DNA of 8,899 nucleotides, from positions 23,698-32,596 of the forward strand of contig DCIL01000032.1 in assembly GCA_002315875.1 (NCBI GenBank). The letters are read 5' to 3'. Positions within the stretch are counted from its first letter, which is position 1. Each line of letters starts with the position of its first letter. The position numbers and the translations under genes are program-made. Shown here one piece after another: positions 1-6,728 of this stretch. The notes beneath the pieces were generated by a model. The model was not told where the DNA came from. It did not search any database and worked only from the letters and a program-made list of their open reading frames with translations. This DNA comes from Verrucomicrobia bacterium UBA1727. Its GTDB lineage: Bacteria > Verrucomicrobiota > Kiritimatiellia > RFP12 > UBA1067.

Positions 1-2
1 GC

Positions 3-1217
3 GCGTGCCTGCATGCGGCGTGCGGTGTCGGAACCCAGTGGCTCAATGCGATTGGCATGACGGCAGTGATCGGCATGTCCATCTCGGTGTGGCTCTTCCT
101 CGGTTGCCGCGCAGTGCTCGCGCTCGGCGAGGCTGGCAACTTCCCCGCGGCAATCAAGGTGACTGCGGAATACTTCCCACCGAAGGACCGCGCGTTCTCC
201 ACCTCGATCTTCAACGCCGGATCGTCCGTCGGTGCGCTCGCCGCGCCGCTTACGATCCCGCTCATCGCCAAGTATATGGGCTGGGAGATGAGTTTCATCA
301 TCATCGGTGCCCTGGGTTTCGTGTGGATGATCTTCTGGTTTTGGCTTTACAAGAAACCTGAGGAGAATCCGCGTGTCAACGCCGCAGAGCTCGCGTATAT
401 CAATGAAGTTGAGAAGGTTGAGAAAGAGTTGAAGTCGGGAGTTGAAGTTGAAGAGCGGAAGGTAGAGGAGAAGCGCATCAGCTTTCGCAAGGCTTTCTCG
501 CTTCGTCAGACCTGGTCGCTCGTTCTCGGACGCGTGCTCACCGATGGCGTGTGGTGGTTCTTCCTTTTCTGGACGCCTGGATACCTCTCCGATCAGTTCG
601 GCTACAAGAGCTCGTCCGGTATGGGCATGGCGCTCATCTTCACGCTTTACGCGATCGTCACTTTCGTGTCGATCTATCTCTGCAAGCTGCCGACATACAT
701 GGTTGACAAGCGCGGAATGAATGCGTATGAAGGGCGCATGCTTTCGATGTTCTTCTTTGCGTGCTTCCCGCTGCTCGCGCTTGGCGCGCAACCGCTCGGT
801 TCGGTGAGCGCGTGGTTCCCGGCGATTCTGATCGGTCTTGCGTGCGCGGGACACCAGGCGTGGAGTGCGAACATCTATTCGTGTGTTTCGGACATGTTCC
901 CGAAGTCCACTATCGGCACCTTGACCGGCATCGCGCAGTTTGCCGCGGGCGTGGGCTCGTTCTGCGTCAACAAGGGCGCGGGCGCGCTCTTTACCTATGC
1001 GTCGGGAACGACGATGGTCGATGGCAAGGAAGTCGAGATGACGAAGTCGCTGCTTGCGGCCGGTGCTGAGTACGCGCGCCCGGCGATGGAGTTTATGGGT
1101 TATACTGGCAAGCCCGCCGGTTATGCGATCGTCTTCGGCTATTGCGCCGTCGCCTACCTCATCGGCTGGCTCTGCATGAAGAGCCTCGTTCCTCATTATA
1201 AGAAAGTTGAGCTATGA
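3..1217 (+). CDS. MFS transporter, hexuronate/ACS-family type (5' partial)
   Basis: This is the C-terminal part of a major facilitator superfamily symporter of the anion:cation symporter (ACS) type, whose members import hexuronates and similar sugar acids. The frame is open from base 3, so the gene starts left of the window and the ATG at 57 is internal. Visible family features are RAVLALGEAGNFPAAIK with the following YFPPKDRAFSTSIFNAGSSVGA (near 108-240), and in the second half GHQAWSANIYSCVSDMFPK (near 850-905), both characteristic of ExuT-like proteins. About eight hydrophobic helices remain, ending in GYAIVFGYCAVAYLIGWLC. The central cytoplasmic loop carries an unusually charged Glu/Lys/Val stretch (405-476). 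The stop overlaps the kdgK-like start (ATGA). A neighbouring sugar-acid kinase supports uronate or keto-sugar-acid uptake. The family call is firm; the exact substrate is inferred. Confidence 0.88.
   Translation, partial: ACLHAACGVGTQWLNAIGMTAVIGMSISVWLFLGCRAVLALGEAGNFPAAIKVTAEYFPPKDRAFSTSIFNAGSSVGALAAPLTIPLIAKYMGWEMSFIIIGALGFVWMIFWFWLYKKPEENPRVNAAELAYINEVEKVEKELKSGVEVEERKVEEKRISFRKAFSLRQTWSLVLGRVLTDGVWWFFLFWTPGYLSDQFGYKSSSGMGMALIFTLYAIVTFVSIYLCKLPTYMVDKRGMNAYEGRMLSMFFFACFPLLALGAQPLGSVSAWFPAILIGLACAGHQAWSANIYSCVSDMFPKSTIGTLTGIAQFAAGVGSFCVNKGAGALFTYASGTTMVDGKEVEMTKSLLAAGAEYARPAMEFMGYTGKPAGYAIVFGYCAVAYLIGWLCMKSLVPHYKKVEL
405..476 (+). repeat. Degenerate gaagttgag-type repeat inside the MFS loop
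   Basis: This purine-rich stretch of GAAGTTGAG-like units encodes a Glu/Val/Lys run (EVEKVEKEL, then VEVEERKVEEK) between the two transporter halves. The first 12 bases, GAAGTTGAGAAG, are identical to bases 3172-3183 in the 8-bp tandem array before the VWA gene. This suggests, but does not prove, that the loop was lengthened by the same simple repeat. The central loop of MFS proteins tolerates length variation, so function need not be affected. Confidence 0.4.
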
Positions 1218-2287
1218 AAATCAAATCTCATACCAAATACGCTGTCGCCTGTCTGAGTTCGATGGGACTTCGAATCACTCCCGAGAACCGCATGGCGGTA
1301 CACAACTCCAATCGTTTCATGCTTCAGGCGACGAGCGCCGAGACGAACGTTCTCAATGTGACGAGCTCGCTCGGTCCCGAATGCCTGGTGCTGACGCGCT
1401 TCGTCGAGGGCTCGCCTATGGCTACCTTCATCAAGGCACAGCTCCGCGCGCGTAACATCGCCTATGTCGGACCGGACGTTCCGCAGGGCGGGCCCTGGGG
1501 CTTCCGTCATCAGTTCAACATTGCCGATTCCGGGTTCGGACTCCGTGCGCCGCGCGTGTGGAACGATCGCGCCGGCGAGGTCGGGCGCACGCTCGATGCG
1601 AAGGATTACGATACGAAGCAGCTTTTCGGCAAGGACGGGGTCCAGGTGCTGCATCTTTCGGGACTCATCGCGGCGATGTCGCCCGAGACCACGAAGTGCT
1701 GTCTCAAGCTTGCCGCGGACGCGAAGAAGTACGGCGTGCTCGTTTCCTTCGACCTCAATTACCGCGCGACGTTCTGGAAGGGACGCGAAGTCGAGCTTTC
1801 AAAGGCGTTTCACAAGATCGCTTCGGTCGCCGACATTCTCGTCGGTAACGAGGAGGACTTCCAGCTTTGCCTGGGCTTCAAGGGTCCCGAAGCCGGCGGC
1901 AAGGATCTCAAGGGCAAGATCGACCGCTTCAAGGAGATGATCCTCCAGGTCACGAAGAAATATCCGAATGCCAAGCTTTACGGCACCACGCTCCGCCAGG
2001 TCGTTTCGGCCGATGAGCATCTCTGGGGCGCCATCGTCTTCGACGGCAAGAAGTTCTATGTCGAGGAACCGCGCACGATTCAGGTGCTCGACCGCATCGG
2101 CGGCGGCGATGGTTTCACGGGTGGACTTCTCTACGGTGTCATCAAGGGATGGAATGCCGAGAAGTGCCTGCAGTTCGGCTGGGCCTCGGGCGTGATGGCC
2201 GCAAGTTCCCTCAACGATTACGCCGAACCGGCGGACGAGAAACAGGTTTGGGACGTCTACGCGGGTAACGCGCGCGTGCAGCGCTGA
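1214..2287 (+). CDS. kdgK: PfkB-family sugar kinase, likely 2-keto-3-deoxygluconate kinase
   Basis: This 357-residue protein is a ribokinase/PfkB-family carbohydrate kinase. Its likely reaction is ATP-dependent phosphorylation of 2-keto-3-deoxygluconate to KDPG, the step before KDPG aldolase in uronate breakdown. The C-terminal PfkB signature is clear: DRIGGGDGFTGGLLYG, with the putative catalytic base Asp299 in the GGGD anion-hole motif. Upstream lie LHLSGLIAAMS, VSFDLNYRATFW and VGNEEDF, all typical of KDG kinases. The N-terminal substrate motif, usually GGxxxN-like, is altered here (TSAETNVLNV near residues 40-50), so substrate choice is less certain. The ATG overlaps the transporter stop by 4 nt, implying translational coupling. 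Length is slightly above the family norm of about 310-345. The kinase family is secure; the KDG assignment rests on motifs and on the transporter neighbour. Confidence 0.82.
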   Translation: MKIKSHTKYAVACLSSMGLRITPENRMAVHNSNRFMLQATSAETNVLNVTSSLGPECLVLTRFVEGSPMATFIKAQLRARNIAYVGPDVPQGGPWGFRHQFNIADSGFGLRAPRVWNDRAGEVGRTLDAKDYDTKQLFGKDGVQVLHLSGLIAAMSPETTKCCLKLAADAKKYGVLVSFDLNYRATFWKGREVELSKAFHKIASVADILVGNEEDFQLCLGFKGPEAGGKDLKGKIDRFKEMILQVTKKYPNAKLYGTTLRQVVSADEHLWGAIVFDGKKFYVEEPRTIQVLDRIGGGDGFTGGLLYGVIKGWNAEKCLQFGWASGVMAASSLNDYAEPADEKQVWDVYAGNARVQR

Positions 2288-2289
2288 AG

Positions 2290-3147
2290 ATGGAAATCTC
2301 ATCCCCGAGTAATCCCAAACTCAAGTACGTCGTCAAGCTTCGCAGCTGCTCGACTCGCGAAAGCTCCGGCGAGATGATCGTCGAGGGCTATCGCGAATGC
2401 CGCCGCGCGCTCGATCAGAATTATTTGCCGCGTGCGATCTTCCATTGTCCCGAACTCTATCTCAAGAACGAGAACGAGCCGGCGCTCGTGGATGAGTGTG
2501 CGAAGAAGGGGGCCGAGGTCTACACCTGTTCCAAGGTCTGCTTCGAGAAGATCGCCTACAAGGAGCGTCCCGATGGACTGCTCATGGTAGGTCCCCACGT
2601 TTCGATCAAGCTTAAGGATCTTAAGCTTCCGGAGAACGCACTGGTGATCGTCACCGAGGCGATTGAGAAGCCGGGCAATCTCGGAACCATTTTGCGCAGT
2701 GCGGACGCCGCCAAGGTTGCCGCGGTAATCGTCTGCGACCGCACGACCGACATTCACAATCCGAATGTCGTGCGCGCTTCCACGGGCACGATGTTCTCGG
2801 TGCCGATCGTCGAGGCGACGAGTGACGAGGCGCTGGCGTTTCTCAAGGAGCGGGGTTTTAAGATTCTCGCCGCGACCCCGCATGCGGAGAAGCTTCACTT
2901 TGAGGTTGATCTTACCGGCAATGTGGCGATCGCGCTCGGTGCCGAGCAGTATGGACTTACGGCGAAGTGGATGGACGGTGCGGAGCTGCGGGTGCGAATT
3001 CCGATGCTCGGGCTCGCCGACTCGCTCAACGTAAGTGCCGCGGCTACGATTCTCGTCTATGAGGCCGTGCGCCAGCGCATTGCCGCGGGAATCGACAAGG
3101 TACCGGAGTTCATTCCCTGGCATGGCGAAGGGGAGCATGATCACTGA
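2290..3147 (+). CDS. SpoU/TrmH-family RNA 2'-O-ribose methyltransferase
   Basis: This 285-residue protein is an S-adenosylmethionine-dependent SPOUT methyltransferase that adds a 2'-O-methyl group to rRNA or tRNA. Residues 1-100 form the substrate-binding domain (VEGYRECRRAL at 31-41, then PDGLLMVGP at 94-102). The knotted catalytic domain shows all three SpoU motifs: motif 1 EKPGNLGTILRSADA (126-140, catalytic Arg136 expected), motif 2 IALGAEQYGL (214-223), and motif 3 RIPMLGLADSLNVSAA (236-251). This layout is that of RlmB/TrmH-like enzymes with an N-terminal L30e-like domain. The target nucleotide cannot be told from sequence. The start lies 2 nt after the kinase stop with no strong Shine-Dalgarno, so coupling is likely. 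The stop codon overlaps the first unit of the 8-bp tandem array. Confidence 0.9.
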   Translation: MEISSPSNPKLKYVVKLRSCSTRESSGEMIVEGYRECRRALDQNYLPRAIFHCPELYLKNENEPALVDECAKKGAEVYTCSKVCFEKIAYKERPDGLLMVGPHVSIKLKDLKLPENALVIVTEAIEKPGNLGTILRSADAAKVAAVIVCDRTTDIHNPNVVRASTGTMFSVPIVEATSDEALAFLKERGFKILAATPHAEKLHFEVDLTGNVAIALGAEQYGLTAKWMDGAELRVRIPMLGLADSLNVSAAATILVYEAVRQRIAAGIDKVPEFIPWHGEGEHDH

Positions 3148-3201
3148 GAAGTTGTGAGGTTGAGAGGTTGAGAAGTTGAGAAGTTGTGAGGTTGAGAAGT
3201 T
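3146..3201 (+). repeat. 8-bp tandem repeat array, seven units
   Basis: There are seven back-to-back 8-mers of consensus G(A/T)GA(A/G)GTT. The order is gagaagtt, gtgaggtt, gagaggtt, gagaagtt, gagaagtt, gtgaggtt, gagaagtt, followed by a decayed unit (gagatt). The array starts in the methyltransferase stop codon and ends in the TTG start of the VWA gene, so it is the whole intergenic gap. Because 8 is not a multiple of 3, adding or losing one unit shifts frame, while three units (24 nt) restore it. TTG codons at 3176 and 3200 are one such period apart. Confidence 0.9.
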
Positions 3202-3202
3202 G
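3188..3202 (+). promoter_or_regulatory. Repeat-derived ribosome-binding site and TTG start
   Basis: GAGG at 3188-3191, inside a gtgaggtt unit, sits 8 nt before the TTG at 3200, which is good Shine-Dalgarno spacing. The same geometry occurs one 24-nt period earlier (GAGAGG at 3162-3167 before TTG at 3176, in the same frame). The 3200 start is preferred because the protein then begins MRFANPVFL, the usual N-terminus of BatA/BatB proteins. The earlier start adds only repeat-encoded residues (MRSCEVEK). Confidence 0.5.
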
Positions 3203-4192
3203 AGATTCGCTAATCCAGTTTTTTTAGTGTTGACCTTGGCGGTGCCGCTTGCGGCGGTGTTCTGGGCCTTTCTCAAGGCGCGCCGCGAGAAGGCGCTTCA
3301 ACGCATTACCTTGAAGGTGCCGAAGGCGACCGGTTCGCAATTGCAGTTCTGGCTGATCGTTTCCGGACTCTTCCTCGCGCTCTTTTCCGCGGCTCGTCCC
3401 CAATGGGGCAAGACGACCGAGCGTATGGTCGAGCGGTCGCGCAATGTCGTGGTGGCGATCGATGTCTCTCGATCGATGCTTGCCGAAGACGTAAGACCTA
3501 ATCGGCTTGAGCGCGCCAAGGCCGATGTTGCCGATCTCATCGATTCGCTTGAGGGCGATCGCTGTGCGCTCGTGGCGTTCCGGCGCACGGGCGTTGGAAT
3601 CTGTCCCCTGACGACCGATCACGCGTTTCTTCGCAACGCGCTCGAGCAGATGTCTCCGGAGTCCGCTCCCCGCGGCGAAACCGATCTCGGCAGTGCGATT
3701 CGCGCTTCGCTGGACGCGCTTGATCCGGCGGCGGACGATCATAACGCCATTATTATGATTTCCGATGGCGGTGATCTGCGCGGACAGGCGATCGAGAATG
3801 CGCAGCTCGCGGCGAAGCGGAAGATTCCGATCTTCACCGTCGGCATTGGCGATCCGCGAGTTGGTGCGCCGGTGCCGTCCGAAGGTGGACGCGGCACTTT
3901 GAAGTACAATGGCGAGACGGTCAAGGTCAAGCTTGAAGAGGCGGCGCTGAAGGCGATTGCCCAGGCCTCGAACGGACGGTATGTGCCGCTGACGACGGCG
4001 GGCACGGCCGAGACCACGCTCGGGGCGATCTATCGGCGCTTTCTGCGGCAGGTTGCTGCCAAGGAGCAGAACGAGGAAGCGGAGCGGGTGGCGGAGCGCT
4101 ATCAGCTCTTTCTCGTGCCTGGGCTCGTCCTGCTTCTGGCCGGCGCGGCGCTTTCGAAGGGACGTTTCCGCAACCGGAGCATCATCAAATGA
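3200..4192 (+). CDS. BatA/BatB-type membrane protein with von Willebrand factor A domain
   Basis: This protein of about 330 residues matches the aerotolerance-type Bat family. It has an N-terminal membrane segment (FANPVFLVLTLAVPLAAVF), a second one (FWLIVSGLFLALFSAA, about residues 50-65), a VWA domain, and a C-terminal membrane segment (LFLVPGLVLLLAGAALS). The metal-ion-dependent adhesion site is intact: DVSRS (Asp88, Ser90, Ser92), the Thr of GETDLGSA, and the Asp of MISDGGD. Such proteins usually work with MoxR AAA+ ATPases and DUF58 proteins in envelope or stress functions. None of those partners is visible here, so the role is inferred only at family level. TTG is the chosen start, with a TTG at 3176 as alternative. 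The stop overlaps the next gene's ATG by 4 nt. Confidence 0.85.
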   Translation: MRFANPVFLVLTLAVPLAAVFWAFLKARREKALQRITLKVPKATGSQLQFWLIVSGLFLALFSAARPQWGKTTERMVERSRNVVVAIDVSRSMLAEDVRPNRLERAKADVADLIDSLEGDRCALVAFRRTGVGICPLTTDHAFLRNALEQMSPESAPRGETDLGSAIRASLDALDPAADDHNAIIMISDGGDLRGQAIENAQLAAKRKIPIFTVGIGDPRVGAPVPSEGGRGTLKYNGETVKVKLEEAALKAIAQASNGRYVPLTTAGTAETTLGAIYRRFLRQVAAKEQNEEAERVAERYQLFLVPGLVLLLAGAALSKGRFRNRSIIK

Positions 4193-5136
4193 AAGCGGTA
4201 ATCTTAGCTGGTGGCAGTGGCGAGCGGTTTTGGCCGATATCCACGCCCGAGAAGCCCAAGCAGTTCCTCAACGTCTTCGGCGGCGAGAGCTTGATTCGTC
4301 AGAGCGTTTCGCGTCTTGCAGGAGTCGTCTCGCCGGAGGATATCTTCATCATCACCTCGGCGGATCTCGTGAAGGCGACGCGCAAGGAACTTCCGGAAGT
4401 GCCGCGAAAGAACATCGTCGGCGAGCCGATGCGCCGCGATACGGGCGCGGCGGTTTCGCTTGGGGTGAGCGTTGCGGGAGAGGGAGTCATTGGTGTTTTT
4501 TCGGCAGATCAGATGGTGATGGACGTCAAGGCGTTCCGCAAGACCCTGAAGGTGGCCGAGAAGGCGGCGCGGCGTGAGGATAAGATCGTCACGCTCGGCA
4601 TCAAGCCGACTTTCCCCGCGACCGGGTTCGGGTATATCAATCCCAAGAGCGGGGCGTTTGTCGAGAAGCCCGATCTTCGGAGAGCCAAGGCGTATATTCG
4701 CAAGGGTTATCTTTGGAACGCGGGAATGTTCATTGCGCGCAGCGAGGTCTTTCGTGCGGCCTTCGCGAAGTTTGCGCCCGAGCTCGTGGATGTGCGGGTG
4801 AAGGATTATCCGAAGCTTGAGAAGATCAGTTTCGACTACGCGGTGATGGAGGCGCTTTCGCGCGAGAGCGGAGTCAAGGTGATTCCCTGTAATTGCGGAT
4901 GGGATGACGTCGGCAGCTACGGAGCGTTCGACAAGTATTTTCCGCATGACAGCCGCGGCAATGTGCGTGAAGGGCCGTGCACCGTCGTTGAGGCGGAGAA
5001 CAACATCTGCGTTGCGCGCAGTGCCCGTATCTCGCTTCTCGGCGTGAAGGATCTCGTAGTCGTCACCACGCCCGATTACGTGCTGGTCGCGTCCAAGGAT
5101 CGCCTCGGCGAGATGAAGAAGCTTTTCCGCAAGTGA
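4189..5136 (+). CDS. manC: Mannose-1-phosphate guanylyltransferase
   Basis: This cytosolic nucleotidyltransferase makes GDP-mannose from mannose-1-phosphate and GTP, for polysaccharide, lipopolysaccharide or protein glycosylation. The 315 residues cover one nucleotidyl-transferase domain only. The isomerase half found in bifunctional ManC/AlgA proteins is absent. Diagnostic motifs are LAGGSGERFWP (6-16) and PKQFL (23-27) for GTP binding, GEPMRRDTGAA (78-88), FVEKPD (157-162), YLWNAGMF (174-181), FDYAVME (215-221) and GWDDVGSY (237-244). The usual ADH metal site reads SADQ (Asp107), with His replaced by Gln, which deserves a note but is not obviously inactivating. It starts at an ATG overlapping the VWA stop, with GGAG about 9 nt upstream. 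The downstream glycosyltransferases could use its product. Confidence 0.92.
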   Translation: MKAVILAGGSGERFWPISTPEKPKQFLNVFGGESLIRQSVSRLAGVVSPEDIFIITSADLVKATRKELPEVPRKNIVGEPMRRDTGAAVSLGVSVAGEGVIGVFSADQMVMDVKAFRKTLKVAEKAARREDKIVTLGIKPTFPATGFGYINPKSGAFVEKPDLRRAKAYIRKGYLWNAGMFIARSEVFRAAFAKFAPELVDVRVKDYPKLEKISFDYAVMEALSRESGVKVIPCNCGWDDVGSYGAFDKYFPHDSRGNVREGPCTVVEAENNICVARSARISLLGVKDLVVVTTPDYVLVASKDRLGEMKKLFRK

Positions 5137-5879
5137 AGAAGCGCAAGTACAAAGTAGTCATCGCCTACGACGGCACGGCCTATTCCGGCTGGCAGTATCA
5201 GGATAATGCCGTCGGCATTCAGCAGATCGTCGAGGAGGCGCTTCGATATCTCGAAGGCGGCTTCGTGCGCATCTTCGGTTCGTCCCGCACGGACGCGGGC
5301 GTACATGCGAAGGGCTTTGTGGGACATTTCCACCTCACCAAGCCGATACCGCCGAAGAATCTCGTGCGGGCGATGAACTCGCGGCTGCCGGACGCGATCC
5401 GCATCCTCAAGGCGTCCTACGCGAAGGAAGATTTCGATGCGCGGCTTTCTGCGAAGGGCAAGGAGTATCGCTATCAGGTCTATCAGGACGAGATCTGTCC
5501 GCCGCATCTCGCGCCGTTCTGGACCTTCTGCCATCGTCCGCTCGATCTCGAGGCGATGCGCCGCGGCGCCGAGTTCTTCGTGGGTAAGCACGATTTCGTC
5601 TCGTTCGCGGCGAATCCCAATCGTGAGCTTGAGACGACGGTTAGGAATATCTTTTCGTTCGAAGTGAAGAAGTCCGCCCATCGTTACACCTTCATCGTAC
5701 GCGGCGACGGATTTCTCTACAAGCAGGTGCGGTCGATGGTCGGCTTCCTGCTCTCGATCGGCAAGGGCAATGAACGGCCGGAAGCCGTCCGCGAGCTTCT
5801 CGAGGCGAAGACCCCGCGCACCGCCCGCGTCGAAACCGCTCCTTCCCGCGGCCTCTTCCTCTGGAAGGTCTTCTACTGA
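5133..5879 (+). CDS. truA: tRNA pseudouridine synthase A
   Basis: TruA converts uridines 38-40 of the tRNA anticodon stem-loop to pseudouridine. The 248-residue length is normal. The catalytic motif is GSSRTDAGVHA with nucleophile Asp54. Other family blocks are YDGTAYSGWQYQ (12-23), ARLSAKGKEYRYQVY, GKHDFVSFAANPN and GDGFLYKQVRSMVGFLL, all in the expected order. Start is GTG, overlapping the manC-like stop as GTGA, so translation is probably coupled. It is the last gene of the co-directional chain, and GC content drops just after it. Confidence 0.95.
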   Translation: MKKRKYKVVIAYDGTAYSGWQYQDNAVGIQQIVEEALRYLEGGFVRIFGSSRTDAGVHAKGFVGHFHLTKPIPPKNLVRAMNSRLPDAIRILKASYAKEDFDARLSAKGKEYRYQVYQDEICPPHLAPFWTFCHRPLDLEAMRRGAEFFVGKHDFVSFAANPNRELETTVRNIFSFEVKKSAHRYTFIVRGDGFLYKQVRSMVGFLLSIGKGNERPEAVRELLEAKTPRTARVETAPSRGLFLWKVFY

Positions 5880-5905
5880 TCCACACCAACGATGGACTGT
5901 TCGTT

Positions 5906-6703
5906 ATGAAGTTGATTGACTGGCAGATGCAGCGCTTGGCGGGTATTCATGCCGGGCGGCGCGACTACGGACGTGGACGGGATGACGTAACCGTTTTGAT
6001 TTATTTCTTTTTGAACGAAGATGGTGCGGCGGCCGCCTTTCCTGCGTTTGAATGTTCGTTGCGTGAGACATGGCTTCGTTGCGGTATGATGAAGACGGTC
6101 ATCGTCACCAACATCGCACATCGTTGTGTTACTGATTTTGCATCTGAATTTTCTGATGTCGAGGTGCAGGTCGAGCCCGCGCTTGTTCCCGGCAAGATAC
6201 CGACCATGTCCCTTGATTGCGTGACTAAGCTTCACACGCGGTTCGCAACGCCGTATGTGCTGATAGTGCAGAACGATGGTTTCCCGCTGCGTGAAGGACT
6301 TGATGAATTTGTTGGCAAATACGATTTCATCGGCGCGCCGGCCACCCGTGACGAACGCCGTGGCGTCTTGCGCGCCTTGGGCTTTCCGTGTCTCAACGGT
6401 GGTTTTTCCTTACGCACCAAGCGCATGTGTGAGAAGGGGGCTGGAGCATGGAACGGATTCTGGCATCATATCATCAATACTGATTCGCGATTCTTCTCTG
6501 AGGATACGTTCTACACGTTCACGGCAATGATGTCGCCATTTTATCGCTGGGGGTTGAAGCTTCCGTCGGAAGCCGAATCCTTCGTTTTCTCCTACGAATC
6601 GCTAAATGACATGATTACGCTTCCAGCAGGCATCTCACCTTTCGGCTTTCATGGCCAACCGACGGCCACGCGCCTGCTTAGTGAAAGTCGTTTCTTTCAG
6701 TAG
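5906..6703 (+). CDS. DUF5672 family, glycosyltransferase-like protein
   Basis: This 265-residue protein matches the DUF5672 group, which is related to GT-A fold glycosyltransferases and is commonly found in polysaccharide loci. Features seen are a beta-strand-rich start (DDVTVLIYFFLNED), KTVIVTN, YVLIVQNDGFPL with a DxD-like QND (122-124), KYDFIGAPA (138-146), LNGGFSLRT (163-171), ED at 199-200, and ISPFGFHG (243-250). No membrane helix or signal peptide is visible. The donor and acceptor are unknown. No clear Shine-Dalgarno precedes the ATG. Base composition is more AT-rich than in the upstream genes, suggesting a different history. The TAG stop is part of the GTAG head of a REP-like hairpin. 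It converges on the following glycosyltransferase gene. Confidence 0.75.
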   Translation: MKLIDWQMQRLAGIHAGRRDYGRGRDDVTVLIYFFLNEDGAAAAFPAFECSLRETWLRCGMMKTVIVTNIAHRCVTDFASEFSDVEVQVEPALVPGKIPTMSLDCVTKLHTRFATPYVLIVQNDGFPLREGLDEFVGKYDFIGAPATRDERRGVLRALGFPCLNGGFSLRTKRMCEKGAGAWNGFWHHIINTDSRFFSEDTFYTFTAMMSPFYRWGLKLPSEAESFVFSYESLNDMITLPAGISPFGFHGQPTATRLLSESRFFQ

Positions 6704-6727
6704 CGACTGGGCCACTGCGCCCAGTCG
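6700..6727 (+). repeat. REP-like hairpin with GTAG head
   Basis: The GTAG tetranucleotide (6700-6703) is followed directly by arm CGACTGGGC (6704-6712), loop CACTGC (6713-6718) and a perfectly complementary arm GCCCAGTCG (6719-6727). A GTRG head before a hairpin is the known hallmark of REP elements mobilised by RAYT transposases. The same architecture, with the same loop, occurs at 8786-8813 inside the RAYT gene, with T-A replaced by C-G at the fifth stem pair. Over 17 nt (6703-6719 against 8765-8781) there is one mismatch. Confidence 0.75.
6704..6727. terminator. Possible bidirectional terminator between convergent genes
   Basis: The 9-bp GC-rich hairpin lies between the two convergent stop codons (TAG at 6701-6703 and TAA on the minus strand at 6729-6731). 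This position suits transcription termination in both directions. No T-run follows on either strand, so a classical intrinsic terminator is not shown. The termination role is inferred from position and stability only. Confidence 0.35.
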
Positions 6728-6728
6728 A

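Noticed and set aside
57..59. ATG as the start of the transporter
   Set aside because: The frame is open upstream to base 3 with family-like residues (GTQWLNAIGM), so the gene begins outside the window.
2608..2628. Perfect inverted repeat AAGCTTAAG, GAT, CTTAAGCTT inside the methyltransferase gene
   Set aside because: It encodes a Lys-Leu-Lys-Asp-Leu-Lys-Leu linker and is explained by codon repetition; no regulatory context is visible.
3146..3201. Array considered as a CRISPR
   Set aside because: Units are contiguous 8-mers without unique spacers and no cas genes are near.
2299..3276. Long open frame antisense to the methyltransferase gene
   Set aside because: It mirrors a GC-rich coding gene with strong codon bias, has no family motif, and its N-terminal part is only the complement of the 8-bp array.
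4204..4947. Long antisense open frame over the guanylyltransferase gene
   Set aside because: No recognisable domain, while the plus-strand frame has full family motifs.
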